Source: CAYTOF01 sp964439435 (GTDB lineage: Bacteria; Bacillota; Clostridia; Oscillospirales; QAMX01). From it: 64,000 nt of DNA. Positions 44,822 to 54,260 of the stretch are shown piece after piece (positions within the stretch are counted from its first letter, which is position 1; every line of letters starts with the position of its first letter). The DNA lies in assembly GCA_964439435.1 (NCBI GenBank), contig CAYTOF010000002.1:4170-68169 (forward strand), in the 5' to 3' direction. A model generated the notes under the pieces. That model was not told the DNA's origin. It did not search any database and worked only from the letters and a program-made list of their open reading frames with translations. The position numbers and the translations under genes are program-made.

Positions 44822-45645
44822 AGACAGCAAGAAAAGATGCGACGGTACATGGGAAAGTAAAGAGCAATTCTCTCAATTGGATATTAATTCTTATAAGTAT
44901 ACTTGGAATTGTCTACTTTGTTGTTCTTGATAAGAGCACGCGATTATATACTTTCTTTTCGTTTTTTATGAAGTTATTTTTGATGTCTTTTGTGATATAT
45001 AATTTATTTATTATAGGAATAAAAACCATTAAAAATAGCAAACAGAAGTCAAAAGCTAAGAACATATTCAAAAGGTTACTCATAGTGCTAAGCACCACTA
45101 TGAGCATTGGCTATGCAACTTTCCTCCTGTCCTTTATTGTATTCCTAACTTTAAACATCCACTCTGCCAAGACAGATGCATCTGAAAAAATAGATTATAT
45201 AATTGTTCTTGGGGCAGGATTAAATGGCGAGATACCATCCCCTATTTTACGAGACAGGCTTGATAAAACAATCGAAGTTGCTAAACTGATTCCAGACATA
45301 TATATTATTGTATGTGGTGGGAAAAGCCCCGGGGAAGACATCGAAGAGGCAATAGCTATGAAACAATACTTGTGTAATCGAGGTGTGAAACCAGGCAGAA
45401 TAATAACAGAAGAAGAGTCTCGTAACACTGATGAGAACATCAGCAATGCAGCGAAAATTATCGAGCAGCAAAACGGCGGCCGCGAAGTGTTGATAGTCAC
45501 ATCTTCTTTTCATATGATGAGAAGCAAATTAATCGCAAAAAGGTATCAGTTGAATTCTCATTCAGCTGCTGTCACATCCAAACCGTCAAGCTATCATTAT
45601 TATTTACGTGAGTATTTCGCAGTGGTCTATTATTATGTGTTTTAG
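44818..45645 (+). CDS. YdcF/SanA-family (DUF218) membrane protein
   Basis: A 275-residue protein with three or four N-terminal membrane segments (about 18-36, 45-70, 85-115) and a C-terminal DUF218 domain. The domain shows DYIIVLGAGLNGEIPSPILRDRL near residue 125, YIIVCGGKSPGEDIEEAIAM, PGRIITEEESRNTDENISNAA, and VTSSFHMMRSKLIA. SanA/ElyC members influence envelope integrity and peptidoglycan synthesis; the precise activity is not established. It starts inside the ABC-F stop codon (ATGA), which implies coupled translation, and is followed by a bidirectional terminator. Confidence 0.88.
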   Translation: MKTARKDATVHGKVKSNSLNWILILISILGIVYFVVLDKSTRLYTFFSFFMKLFLMSFVIYNLFIIGIKTIKNSKQKSKAKNIFKRLLIVLSTTMSIGYATFLLSFIVFLTLNIHSAKTDASEKIDYIIVLGAGLNGEIPSPILRDRLDKTIEVAKLIPDIYIIVCGGKSPGEDIEEAIAMKQYLCNRGVKPGRIITEEESRNTDENISNAAKIIEQQNGGREVLIVTSSFHMMRSKLIAKRYQLNSHSAAVTSKPSSYHYYLREYFAVVYYYVF

Positions 45646-45665
45646 AGATAAAAAAGTACATAAAA

Positions 45666-45694
45666 ACACATCTGATATACGCCATCAGATGTGT
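45666..45694. terminator. Bidirectional terminator between convergent genes
   Basis: ACACATCTGAT paired with ATCAGATGTGT, an 11-bp perfect stem with a 7-base loop. AAAAA precedes it and a T-rich CTTATTGT follows, so it can serve both the YdcF gene and the minus-strand oxidoreductase. Confidence 0.8.
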
Positions 45695-45722
45695 CTTATT
45701 GTATTAACGATGTTTTGTGGAG

Positions 45723-46942
45723 TTATTTATCCCAAATTTCAGATAGGGAGTATTTCCAGCAGTCCTCTTCCGGTCTGACAAGGTAGAGACCGTTGGTAAA
45801 GTCCGGGAAAGCTTGAGGAGCTCCACCCAGAGCAATGGAGTTTTCGCTGAGAGGGGTAATCGCAGCCCAAGTTGCAAAGTCATACACATCAATGGGTGTT
45901 TCTATTCCTGCCAAAACACTTTCAACAAAGGCCCGCAATACGAGATAGTCCATACCGCCGTGACCGCCTTTTATTCCCTCGTCAAGAAACCATTTCCAAA
46001 GAGGATGTTCATATTTTTCGAGATAGGGCTTGAAGTCTTCCCATTTGTGTTCCGGGCTGATGCCGTCCAGATAGATCTTGTAGTTTTCCTCCATCCAAAG
46101 CCCCTTGGTGCCTTGGACATATCCGCCGCGGGAGTAGGGTCTTGGCAGTGTGGTGTCGTGAGATATCACGAGTGTTTCGCCGTGTGCACATTTGATAATG
46201 GTGGTAACCACATCACCTTGTTTAAAATCAAATCCATCATGTTCGGATCCGGGCATATTCTCGGAAATCCAATTGCCGAGGCCCCGAGATTTTGAAGCCA
46301 CGGAAACGAGGCTAGTAAAGCGATTGCCTCTGTTGATGTTTAAAATTTTTGCCATGGGCCCGGCACCGTGGGTGGGGTAGACATCCCCGTTCCTGTGCAT
46401 ATAGTTGTCAAGACGATAGTGATGATTGATGTGACCCATTGCTACCTCAGGACGTAAGTCATGCTGGTATCCGCACCGACAATGTATGATTTCGCCAAAC
46501 ACATTGTTTTTAACCATATTTAGTAAAGCTAGTTCTTCACGCCCGTAATTGGCATTTTCCAGCATCATGCACGACTTATTAGCTTTCTTGGAGGCGCGTA
46601 TAAGCTCCCAGCACTCTTCAACGGACGATGCTCCACCAACTTCACTTGCAACGAACAAACCGGCATTCAGAGCGTCTATGGCAATGGAAAATGTGTTTGC
46701 CAAGATGTGGTTATAAGAACCGCGTCCAAGCCATTGAGAGAGAGCAAATCGCGATAATCAAGTGTTGAGACGGGAGCAATGCCGTATTTATCTTTTACGG
46801 CATTGAAACCAAGGTCGGCCCTTTCTTGTATCACATCGCAGACACCGATGACTCGTACGTCCTCCATTTGAAGCAAATTATCAAGCATTCCACGTCCACG
46901 TCCACCAAGCCCTATTACAGCCATTGACAATGTTGTTTTCAT
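45723..46942 (-). pseudogene. Gfo/Idh/MocA-family oxidoreductase, split by a one-base frameshift
   Basis: Two overlapping frames together make one oxidoreductase of about 405 residues. The N-terminal frame (46942 to 46676) holds the Rossmann motif AVIGLGGRGRGMLDNL and runs through DAVLITTSWQTH, then stops. The C-terminal frame (46703 to 45723) continues with FSIAIDALNAGLFVASEVGGA, exactly the expected next segment, and carries CMMLENANYGREEL and later GHINHHYRLDN. The break lies at a run of four A bases (46688-46691 on the plus strand); one more A would restore a single frame. This is either a real disabling mutation or a homopolymer sequencing error. The rest of the gene shows no decay, so the mutation, if real, is recent. 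No programmed-slippage heptamer is present. Confidence 0.82.
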
Positions 46943-46974
46943 AAATCCTCCTTTGGCATCCCTATCAAAATCAA

Positions 46975-48207
46975 TTACAACACAAGTGCACCGTAAGAAA
47001 CGGCGGCTTGAGCAACAAATTCAGCTGTTAAATTTGAAGGAAATAGATATGCTCGTCCATTATAAACTCTCAGCACTAATTCAGCAAGAGCATCACTGTC
47101 ACAATCGAAAGCGACAGGGCAGGGAGCAAAAACGATTCCTTCTTCGAAGGCATCAATGTCAAAACCGGAACCTACTGTAATAATTAACATGTCATCTGAA
47201 CCGGCTTCGAATATATTGCTTGCAAATTCCGTATCTGCACTTATTTTTATCGAAGGTTCAAATGAGATACGATCTGAAAAAATCTTACGTTCGTTTACAG
47301 CAAAATCCTTGGTATTTTTGGGAAAGTCGTTATTTGACAGAATTGTATTTTGGGAAACAACAGACAACGCCCGAATATGAGCCGGCGTTGTGCCGCAACA
47401 TCCTCCAAGCAATCTAGCTCCGGAATCTATCATATCAGGAAAAATGGAGACAAATTTATCAGGAGACATATCATAAATGGTGTTTCCTGCACCATCTTCC
47501 CGTGGCAATCCCGCATTTGGCTTGACGAGCAATGGGATATCGGCATAAGCCTCCATTCTTTTCAACAAAATAAGCGCATCCTTTGGCCCGGAAGAACAAT
47601 TGAGTCCAAAAGCAGAAGCGCCCATTGATTGTATAATTGAAAGACAAACCTCCGGCAAGGAGCCACTTAATGTACGGCTGTTGCTTTCAAAGGTCATAGA
47701 ACAGAGAAAAGGCTTATCCGAGATGGATTTTACAGCTAAGAGCGCAGCTCTTGCTTCGGTGAGATTTGTCAATGTTTCCGCAACAAAAAAATCTACACCT
47801 GCTGCTTCCAGCACTAATGCTTGCTCAAGATAAACATCAAAATAGTCACTAAAGCTGAACTGTCCGTAGGGTTTTGGAAAAACACCCAGTGAAGACAAAT
47901 TGCCACCAACGAAAGCGCTTCCACCTACAGCATTTTGTGAAGCGACTACCATTTGGGTGTTAAGTTTTTCAAGCTCACTTTCCAAATTATATTTCGCAAG
48001 TTTGATTCGATTAGCACCAAATGTCGGGGCATAAACCATTTCGCTTCCAGCAGCGACATATGCACGTTGCAAATCAATGAGCAAGCTAGTATTTTCTGAG
48101 ATCCACTTCTCTGTGCAGACACCGGAAGGCATCCCTGACTGTTGAAGATATGTACCGGTAGATCCATCCAATATGATGTTACGGTCAAAACTGATAGTAA
48201 GTTTCAT
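46975..48207 (-). CDS. Homocysteine S-methyltransferase-family protein with C-terminal extension
   Basis: A 410-residue protein whose first 300 residues form the homocysteine-binding barrel of MetH, BHMT and MmuM. It has ILDGSTGTYLQQSGMP near residue 10, VYAPTFGANRIKLAKYN, VAETLTNLTEARAALLAV, FGLNCSSGPKDALILL with the first zinc Cys near residue 205, and ARLLGGCCGTTPAHIRAL with the zinc Cys pair near residue 275. Residues from about 310 form an additional domain of some 100 residues that I do not recognise; no cobalamin, folate or activation domain is present. The ATG at 48207 follows AGGTGA. The methyl donor is unknown (S-methylmethionine, betaine or a corrinoid partner). It follows argS by 47 bases. 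Confidence 0.85.
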   Translation of the reverse strand: MKLTISFDRNIILDGSTGTYLQQSGMPSGVCTEKWISENTSLLIDLQRAYVAAGSEMVYAPTFGANRIKLAKYNLESELEKLNTQMVVASQNAVGGSAFVGGNLSSLGVFPKPYGQFSFSDYFDVYLEQALVLEAAGVDFFVAETLTNLTEARAALLAVKSISDKPFLCSMTFESNSRTLSGSLPEVCLSIIQSMGASAFGLNCSSGPKDALILLKRMEAYADIPLLVKPNAGLPREDGAGNTIYDMSPDKFVSIFPDMIDSGARLLGGCCGTTPAHIRALSVVSQNTILSNNDFPKNTKDFAVNERKIFSDRISFEPSIKISADTEFASNIFEAGSDDMLIITVGSGFDIDAFEEGIVFAPCPVAFDCDSDALAELVLRVYNGRAYLFPSNLTAEFVAQAAVSYGALVL

Positions 48208-48254
48208 GGTTTCACCTGGATTAGTTAATCTGAAAATCGAGCTTTCACAAGCAA

Positions 48255-49949
48255 TCACATTTGTTCAGGTGCGGAAATCTTAAGCATTGTCAATACATTT
48301 GATAATACAGAGCGGGTTATTTCACATAAAAGCAGACGAGAACGAGCAAAATCAATTTCTGAATCCTTTATTCTGACTTCTGTATAAAACACGTGGAAAG
48401 CTGTCGCCAAATCGATCAGATAGCGCGTAAGCCTAAATGGTTCAAGGTCTCGAGCAGCCAATTTTATCTCTTCGGGCAGTTGCGCGATTGTTTTTATAAG
48501 AATGCGTTCAGAAGGCTCACTTAATCTGTCAATGTCTAAGTGGTGAATGTCATATGCTGTTAAGCCGTCATGCTCCAAGTTTTTCAATAGAGAACAAATG
48601 CGAGCGTGCGCGTATTGAACATAATAAACAGGGTTATCGCTGTCCCGCCTAATAGCAAGGTCAAGGTCAAAGTCGAGGTGTGTGTCGCTTGAACGGGAAT
48701 TGAAAAAGAATCGCGCGGCATCTACACTAATTTCATCGAGTAAGCCGGAAAGTGAAATAGCTTTCCCGGTTCTCTTTGACATGCGAACGACTTCTCCACC
48801 GGATATGAGCCTAACAAGCTGGTATAAAACAAAAGACAATCTTTCAGCTTCTATTCCCAAGGCGGCAACACCTGCTTTAAAGCGCAAAGCGTGGCCGTGA
48901 TGATCTGCTCCCAATATATCTATGGCTGTATCAAAGCCGCGCTCGAATTTATTGCGATGATATGCAATATCCACGGCGTAATAGGTTGGGTAACCATTGG
49001 ATTTGGTTATGACTTCATCTTTTTCCATTCCATAATATTTGCCTTTGAACCAGAGCGCGTTGTCATTGTTGTAGAGTACTCCAAGACTATCAAGCAGTTT
49101 GATTGTATCCTCCACATAACCGGACTGATGCAAGCTTGATTCAAAAAACCAATTGTCATAGATTACTTTGTAGCGAGCCATATCCCGTTGCATCGAATCA
49201 ATATTTTTCTTCAATGCAAAATCACGCATAAACGAACGACGTTCCGCAGGTTCTTTCGATATCAAAGAATCTCCGTATTGATTTAAAAGCTCGCCTGCTA
49301 TTTGTTTTATGTCCTCTCCTTTGTATCCGTTTTCAGGAAAATCTATATTGTCTTCTCCGAAAATGAGTTCAAGATAACGCGCTTCGACTGAAAGCCCTAA
49401 GAGTTCAACTTGATTACCTGCATCGTTGACATAAAATTCACGCCAAACCTTATATCCTACTCGTTCTAAAATGGAAGCCAGAGAATCGCCCAAAACACCG
49501 CCACGTGCATTTCCCACATGCATCGGACCGGTTGGGTTGGCTGAGACATATTCTATAATGACACGCTTTCCTTCACCAATGTTATCATAGCCATATTTTT
49601 GTCCCATTTCACTCGCAGAGGACAAAACTGACTTATACCAAAGAGGCGAATAAAAAGCATTGATAAATCCCGGTCCAGCAGCCTGAACATCTTCAAACAG
49701 TTTATGTGGCTTTACAAATTTGATTAGGGTGTCTGCTAAGGCTTTGGGGTTTTTTCGGAGTAACTTAGAAGCGACAAGAGCAAAATTTGAAGAGATATCT
49801 CCATTTTTAGAGTCTTTGGGAATTTCTGACGAAGGAGGTGAGAGCTCTACTGATTGTAGTTCCCCTGCTTCAACAGCCAGCTTATATGCAGCAGCAACTA
49901 CTTTTGAGAACTCCTCTTTCGCATGATGTACAAAATTGTAGGCGGACAT
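48255..49949 (-). CDS. argS: Arginyl-tRNA synthetase
   Basis: A class I synthetase of 564 residues that charges tRNA-Arg. The N-terminal Add-1 domain (about 1-110) is followed by the HIGH-equivalent in VSANPTGPMHVGNARGG near residue 130. Also visible are YYAVDIAYHRNKFERGFD, ILGADHHGH, the KMSKS-like loop VVRMSKRTGKAISL near residue 370, and the C-terminal anticodon-binding DALR-type domain with YVQYAHARICSLL. I chose ATG 49949, which follows AAAGGAG; the frame is open upstream without a better start. It lies in the same run as DUF1934, murI and ddl. argS next to a DUF1934 gene is a frequent Bacillota arrangement. Confidence 0.97.
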   Translation of the reverse strand: MSAYNFVHHAKEEFSKVVAAAYKLAVEAGELQSVELSPPSSEIPKDSKNGDISSNFALVASKLLRKNPKALADTLIKFVKPHKLFEDVQAAGPGFINAFYSPLWYKSVLSSASEMGQKYGYDNIGEGKRVIIEYVSANPTGPMHVGNARGGVLGDSLASILERVGYKVWREFYVNDAGNQVELLGLSVEARYLELIFGEDNIDFPENGYKGEDIKQIAGELLNQYGDSLISKEPAERRSFMRDFALKKNIDSMQRDMARYKVIYDNWFFESSLHQSGYVEDTIKLLDSLGVLYNNDNALWFKGKYYGMEKDEVITKSNGYPTYYAVDIAYHRNKFERGFDTAIDILGADHHGHALRFKAGVAALGIEAERLSFVLYQLVRLISGGEVVRMSKRTGKAISLSGLLDEISVDAARFFFNSRSSDTHLDFDLDLAIRRDSDNPVYYVQYAHARICSLLKNLEHDGLTAYDIHHLDIDRLSEPSERILIKTIAQLPEEIKLAARDLEPFRLTRYLIDLATAFHVFYTEVRIKDSEIDFARSRLLLCEITRSVLSNVLTMLKISAPEQM

Positions 49950-50064
49950 TGAAATCTCCTTTATTATATCTTTGGCAATATCATGTAAAATAGCAATATA
50001 AAAACAGAAATTTGTATAATTTATGGATAACTGAAAGGAAACACAAGGCAAACATAAACGTAAC

Positions 50065-50529
50065 TTATAGGTTTGCCGATGAATTTACTACTACGATGGA
50101 AAATCCATTATAACCAGCAAAGGCGTTGTCTATTTCTATCGAATAGTCTACATTGAGTTGCCCGCCGTTTTCATCCAGTGTAGATTCCACTGCTGAGGCA
50201 TTGACTCCAACTGTAATTGCTCCAACCGGTGTTTCATAAAGAGAAAGGTGCTTTTGCCCCTGTTCAAATACCATATGAGAGCTGACAAACCCTCTTCTCT
50301 CTACAGTGACTTTATTGTTTTCTACCATCACGGTTGTCTGTGTGCCGTCCATACCGGTCAATTCGCTTTCTGCATAGTGAAGGCTGTAGACGCCATTTTC
50401 AAATGAAAGACTGCCGCTTGTAACAAATTCAACCGTATCATTTTCGTCGTCTATTTGGCGTCTGTCACCTTTTATGGATATTATTACCGGTATTTTATTA
50501 TAGTTGTCTTGAAAAGAGGTGTGCTCCAT
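50065..50529 (-). CDS. DUF1934 family beta-barrel protein (YwiB-like)
   Basis: A 154-residue protein matching the DUF1934 family, calycin-like small beta-barrels of unknown function. It shows PVIISIKGDRRQ near the N-terminus, VEFVTSGSLSFENGVYSLHYAESELTG, TVMVENNKVTVERRG, HMVFEQGQKHLSLYETPVGAITVGV, and the closing strand LNVDYSIEIDNAFAGYNGFSI. No signal peptide is present. It sits between murI and argS, the usual location for this family in Bacillota, which supports the assignment but does not reveal the role. Confidence 0.85.
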   Translation of the reverse strand: MEHTSFQDNYNKIPVIISIKGDRRQIDDENDTVEFVTSGSLSFENGVYSLHYAESELTGMDGTQTTVMVENNKVTVERRGFVSSHMVFEQGQKHLSLYETPVGAITVGVNASAVESTLDENGGQLNVDYSIEIDNAFAGYNGFSIVVVNSSANL

Positions 50530-50632
50530 ATGATCTCCTGTTTTGTCATTAATGTGAGTGCATATTCAAAAGTTGTGCTACTTCGGATTTATTTTTGTAT
50601 GGTAAGATAAAATAAAAACCAAAGCTTAGCAT

Positions 50633-51490
50633 TCAGTAATTTTCGATGTTAATTTTTATGGCATTTATCTTTTTATCTTCTTTCAGAAAAATGCTTGCGG
50701 TTTTATTGAACTCATTGGGATCATCACTTGTATAAAAAGTAAGATTTCCCAGGAAAGAACTGCAAATACTTTCCATTTCAAGATTGGTTTTATCGCAAGA
50801 GAAATTTCGAGAATTTGACAACTCAGAATGCAATTGAATTGCTGCTTCTTTCCCCGAATCAACTAATGCTACCTCATCTCCCAAAAATTTGGCTATCGCA
50901 TCTGAAAGCAGTGGATAGTGAGTACATCCAAGGATAAGGGTGTCAACTTCTGCAGATCTTATCTCTGTCAGATATTCACGAACAAGTGTTTTTACGATTA
51001 TATCGTCAGAATCTATTCGCCCGTTTTCGACAATAGGGACAAACAGAGGGCAGGCAACTGATATAGTTTCACACAGAGGATTGATTTTAGTGATGTATCT
51101 TGCATATGCACCTGATCGTATTGTTGCAGTAGTAGCAATAACAGCGATTTTTTTATTCAAAGTGAGGCTCAAAGCTTTGTTTGCAGCAGGTAAAACCACG
51201 CCGGATATGGGTATATCAAATTCTGATTGCAAGATATCAAGAGCAGTGGCACTTACTGTGCCGCAGGCTATAAGAATATGTTTGATGTTTTTTGAAAGCA
51301 AAAAACGGACATTCTCTCTTGCATACCTAAGAATCGTTTCACGAGAACGCGTTCCATATGGGACACGCGCAGTGTCACCAAAATATATGATATCTTCATG
51401 TGGTAGTATATGGGTAAGTTCTCGGACTGCGGTAAGGCCACCGAGCCCACTATCAAAAACACCGATAGGTCTTCTGTCAGTTGAAATCAT
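50633..51490 (-). CDS. murI: Glutamate racemase
   Basis: MurI converts L-glutamate to D-glutamate for peptidoglycan, without a cofactor. The 285-residue protein has IGVFDSGLGGLTAVREL near residue 8, IIYFGDTARVPYGTRS, the first catalytic Cys in ILIACGTVSATALD near residue 75, GVVLPAANKAL, and the second catalytic Cys in LILGCTHYPLLSDAI near residue 190. The gene starts two bases after ddl ends, with GAGGG inside the ddl end as ribosome binding site. Pairing with ddl puts the two D-amino-acid wall steps in one transcript. Confidence 0.96.
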   Translation of the reverse strand: MISTDRRPIGVFDSGLGGLTAVRELTHILPHEDIIYFGDTARVPYGTRSRETILRYARENVRFLLSKNIKHILIACGTVSATALDILQSEFDIPISGVVLPAANKALSLTLNKKIAVIATTATIRSGAYARYITKINPLCETISVACPLFVPIVENGRIDSDDIIVKTLVREYLTEIRSAEVDTLILGCTHYPLLSDAIAKFLGDEVALVDSGKEAAIQLHSELSNSRNFSCDKTNLEMESICSSFLGNLTFYTSDDPNEFNKTASIFLKEDKKINAIKINIENY

Positions 51491-51492
51491 GT

Positions 51493-52521
51493 CTAACCCT
51501 CAATTGCAAAGTAAATCAGTTTTGTAATAAGGTCTTTATATGGCAAACCAGAATGTTCAAATAGTTTTGGATACATTGAAATATCAGTAAAACCCGGAAT
51601 TGTGTTTATTTCGTTAAAGACAATCGCATTGTCTGAGCGGCGCATAAAAAAGTCAACACGTGAAAGGCCACTACAATCGAGCAATTCATAAATTTGCAAT
51701 GCTGTATTAGTTAGACGCTCTTTTGCTTCTAAAGGAATGTCAGGGTCGATGATTAGACCACTTGTGCCGTCAATGTATTTTGATTCATAGGTATAAAACT
51801 CTCGTGAAGGGATTATTTGACCGATACAAGATGGGATCGGATTTTTATTGCCAAGTATGGCTATTTCAAGTTCATAGCCGTCGATAAACTCTTCCACCAA
51901 AACTCTTTGATCATAAATTGCTGCAAGCTTTAAAGCAGTATGCAGGCTGTTTTTATCCTTAGCTTTGGAAACTCCCACCGACGAACCGGTATTTGCCGGT
52001 TTTACAAAAACCGGGCATCCCAAAGTGAAGAATATATTATTTGCGAAATCGTCACTGTATTGTTCGATCTGTTCTTTTTTAAGGGCAATAAAACGAGCTT
52101 GCTGTATGCCTTCATGGGCACAAATGAGTTTTGTGAAAATCTTGTCCATACATATGGCGCTTGCTGTCATTTTGCAGCCGACAAATGGAATGCCTGCAAG
52201 CGTAAGAAAGCCCTGTAGAGCGCCATCTTCACCATTTTCGCCGTGTAATAAGGGAAATACACAATCAGGTCGTTTAAAAGAATCGCGAGATGGAGACCAC
52301 AACATCAAATTATTATTTGGCAAATTGGCCCAGTCTCCATTTTTTATTTGATCAGGGGAGGCATCGGTTAAATACCAGTGTCCTTCTTTGGTTATTCCTG
52401 CAGCTGAAACCTCGAAAAGAGATTTGTCAATATTTTTAAGGACAGAGGCGGCGCTGGAGCAGGACACATCGTGTTCCGGAGACATACCTCCAAAAAGGAC
52501 AAGTACCGAGAGTTTTGACAT
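51493..52521 (-). CDS. ddl: D-alanine--D-alanine ligase
   Basis: Ddl makes the D-Ala-D-Ala dipeptide for peptidoglycan. The protein has 342 residues. It begins LSVLVLFGGMSPEHDVSCSSA, then has FPLLHGENGEDGALQG near residue 95, the ATP-grasp segments VFVKPANTGSSVGVSKAK and VEEFIDGYELEIAILG, and the metal and transition-state motif VFNEINTIPGFTDISMYP near residue 315. The EYXXKYXDG-like YESKYIDGTSG segment suggests the standard Ddl type; I see no specific evidence for D-Ala-D-Lac specificity. The ATG at 52521 follows GGGAGGT. Confidence 0.95.
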   Translation of the reverse strand: MSKLSVLVLFGGMSPEHDVSCSSAASVLKNIDKSLFEVSAAGITKEGHWYLTDASPDQIKNGDWANLPNNNLMLWSPSRDSFKRPDCVFPLLHGENGEDGALQGFLTLAGIPFVGCKMTASAICMDKIFTKLICAHEGIQQARFIALKKEQIEQYSDDFANNIFFTLGCPVFVKPANTGSSVGVSKAKDKNSLHTALKLAAIYDQRVLVEEFIDGYELEIAILGNKNPIPSCIGQIIPSREFYTYESKYIDGTSGLIIDPDIPLEAKERLTNTALQIYELLDCSGLSRVDFFMRRSDNAIVFNEINTIPGFTDISMYPKLFEHSGLPYKDLITKLIYFAIEG

Positions 52522-52549
52522 CACTATTACCTCCCAAATCATTCATATT

Positions 52550-52578
52550 ATAATATCATATTATGAATTCGGACGCAA
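52550..52578 (-). promoter_or_regulatory. Predicted sigma-A promoter for ddl-murI-DUF1934-argS
   Basis: On the minus strand there is TTGCGT (-35), a 17-base spacer and TATTAT (-10), ending about 28 bases before the ddl ATG. Confidence 0.55.
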
Positions 52579-52647
52579 GATATGTAGTCGCTTAGGTTAC
52601 CGTTTGTATGGCAAATAAAACACAGTAAGGTATAATTGTTAGTTGAT

Positions 52648-54018
52648 TTATTTCAAGCCCATTACGGCTTCTCTGAAAACATCGCCACGATGTTCAAAAT
52701 TGGAAAACATATCAAATGAAGCGCTGGCAGGAGACAAGACAACAACATCGCCCTTGTTTGCGTGTTTATGTGCTGACTTTACTGCGTCAATCATATTTTC
52801 TGAAAATATTATAGTGGTATGTTGCTTGGAGTAGTGTGTCGAATTTTTTATTGCGTTTTCTATTTCAGATGCCGTTTCTCCAATCAGAATTACGCATTTT
52901 GCTTTCTGAGCAAGGAAGTCTCCCAATTCAATAAAAGAGGTGTTTTTATTGCTTCCGCCGACTATAGAGACAATACCGCTTTTAAAGACAGACAGAGCTG
53001 CAATCGATGTAGCGGGGGTAGTGTCTTTAGAAGAATTATAGTATTTTATATTATTTAACTCTCGCACCAGTTCAAGGCGGTGTGGTACTCCGGGAAAAAT
53101 TCTTGCTACATTTGCAATATTGTCATGAGAAGCAAGCTCTTTAACTGCGGCTGCCGCAGCCATGTAGTTTTCTGCGTTGTGTACACCTGGAAGTTTTATT
53201 TCTGACAATGGTATGATTTGTTTTCCTTGAAACGTTATCACATCATCTTCAATATAAAAATCAGCCCTACTGTCGGTTTTTGAAAATGTAATTGTCTTTC
53301 CGTGAGACAGGGGCGCAAAAGACGACACTGCCTTACAGTCGAGATTTAGCACTAACACATCAGAGGGTGATTGATTTTCGAAAATATTCATTTTTGCACG
53401 CACATACTCTGTCATTGAGTTATGGATATCGAGATGATTGGGAGTAATATTTGTGACAACAGCAGTGTTGGGGGAGTGAGTCATGTCCATTAATTGAAAA
53501 CTGGACAACTCCACTACACAAATATCATCTTTTTTCATATTAGGTATTTCAGATAAAAGTGGTTTACCGATATTCCCACCCAAAAAAACATTATGGCCAG
53601 TATCCTGTAAAATCAAAGAAATTAAAGTTGATGTTGTTGTTTTTCCACTACTTCCGGTAATTCCTATAGTTCGGGTCGGACATAATTCAAAGAACAAATC
53701 CATCTCAGTGGTTATTTTTGTGCCCAGTGCATGTGCGCGAGCCAAAGCCGGTGAATTTGGCAAAAGGCTGGGTGTGCGAAAGACAATTTCCTCATTTAAA
53801 TTTGACAGATAATCGGGACCACTGACAAATCTAAAATTATACAATGCCATATACCTTGCAAGATGAGAGAGTGTGTCAATTGATTTTCTGTCATAAACAG
53901 TGATGCTTGCACCGACATCATGGAGTAATTCAATAAGGGGTATATTGCTGATTCCAGCACCCACTATTCCGATGTTTTTGCCAGAGAGTGAAGAAAAATA
54001 ATTAGCAAACTTCGACAT
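52648..54018 (-). CDS. murD: UDP-N-acetylmuramoylalanine--D-glutamate ligase
   Basis: MurD adds D-glutamate, the product of the nearby murI, to UDP-MurNAc-L-Ala in the cytoplasm. The 456-residue protein has the N-terminal Rossmann motif NIGIVGAGISNIPLIELL, the ATP loop IGITGSSGKTTTSTLIS near residue 115, VVELSSFQLMDM, NITPNHLDIHNSMTEY, ILPLSEIKLPGVHNAENYMAAAAA (abbreviated: LPGVHNAENYMAA), and PHRLELVRELNNIKYYNSSKDTTP near residue 315. It is full length. Its own promoter and the 126-base gap before ddl suggest at least partly separate transcription. Confidence 0.96.
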   Translation of the reverse strand: MSKFANYFSSLSGKNIGIVGAGISNIPLIELLHDVGASITVYDRKSIDTLSHLARYMALYNFRFVSGPDYLSNLNEEIVFRTPSLLPNSPALARAHALGTKITTEMDLFFELCPTRTIGITGSSGKTTTSTLISLILQDTGHNVFLGGNIGKPLLSEIPNMKKDDICVVELSSFQLMDMTHSPNTAVVTNITPNHLDIHNSMTEYVRAKMNIFENQSPSDVLVLNLDCKAVSSFAPLSHGKTITFSKTDSRADFYIEDDVITFQGKQIIPLSEIKLPGVHNAENYMAAAAAVKELASHDNIANVARIFPGVPHRLELVRELNNIKYYNSSKDTTPATSIAALSVFKSGIVSIVGGSNKNTSFIELGDFLAQKAKCVILIGETASEIENAIKNSTHYSKQHTTIIFSENMIDAVKSAHKHANKGDVVVLSPASASFDMFSNFEHRGDVFREAVMGLK

Positions 54019-54089
54019 TGCGCATCCTTCCTTTTATGTATTGTCATTCAAAAATAGCAATGCACATCATGCTGCTTGTTTTTAAGTGA

Positions 54090-54118
54090 ATTATATCCTT
54101 TAAATATAAAAAATTCAA
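54090..54118 (-). promoter_or_regulatory. Predicted sigma-A promoter for murD
   Basis: On the minus strand there is TTGAAT (-35), exactly 17 bases and TATAAT (-10), ending 72 bases before the murD ATG. Confidence 0.7.
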
Positions 54119-54151
54119 TGTGTAATATACTTACCATTTTGACAAAAAGGT

Positions 54152-54178
54152 AAAACCGGCACAGTGGCGGCCGGTTTT
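54152..54178 (-). terminator. Rho-independent terminator after secG
   Basis: AAAACCGGC pairs with GCCGGTTTT (9 bp) around a 9-base loop. On the minus strand the stem is followed by TACCTTTTTG. It lies 82 bases downstream of the secG stop and before the murD promoter. On the plus strand it ends in TTTTTC, so it can also work in that direction. Confidence 0.8.
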
Positions 54179-54260
54179 TCTAATTGAAAGATATTAGAAA
54201 TATATAAATCAGCTGGAGTGATCTGTCGAAATCGTATAAAAAATGTACATGTGCAGTTTT

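Noticed and set aside
46676..46703. Programmed -1 frameshift in the Gfo/Idh/MocA gene
   Set aside because: No X XXY YYZ slippery heptamer in the right phase and no downstream pseudoknot was seen; a homopolymer indel explains the break.
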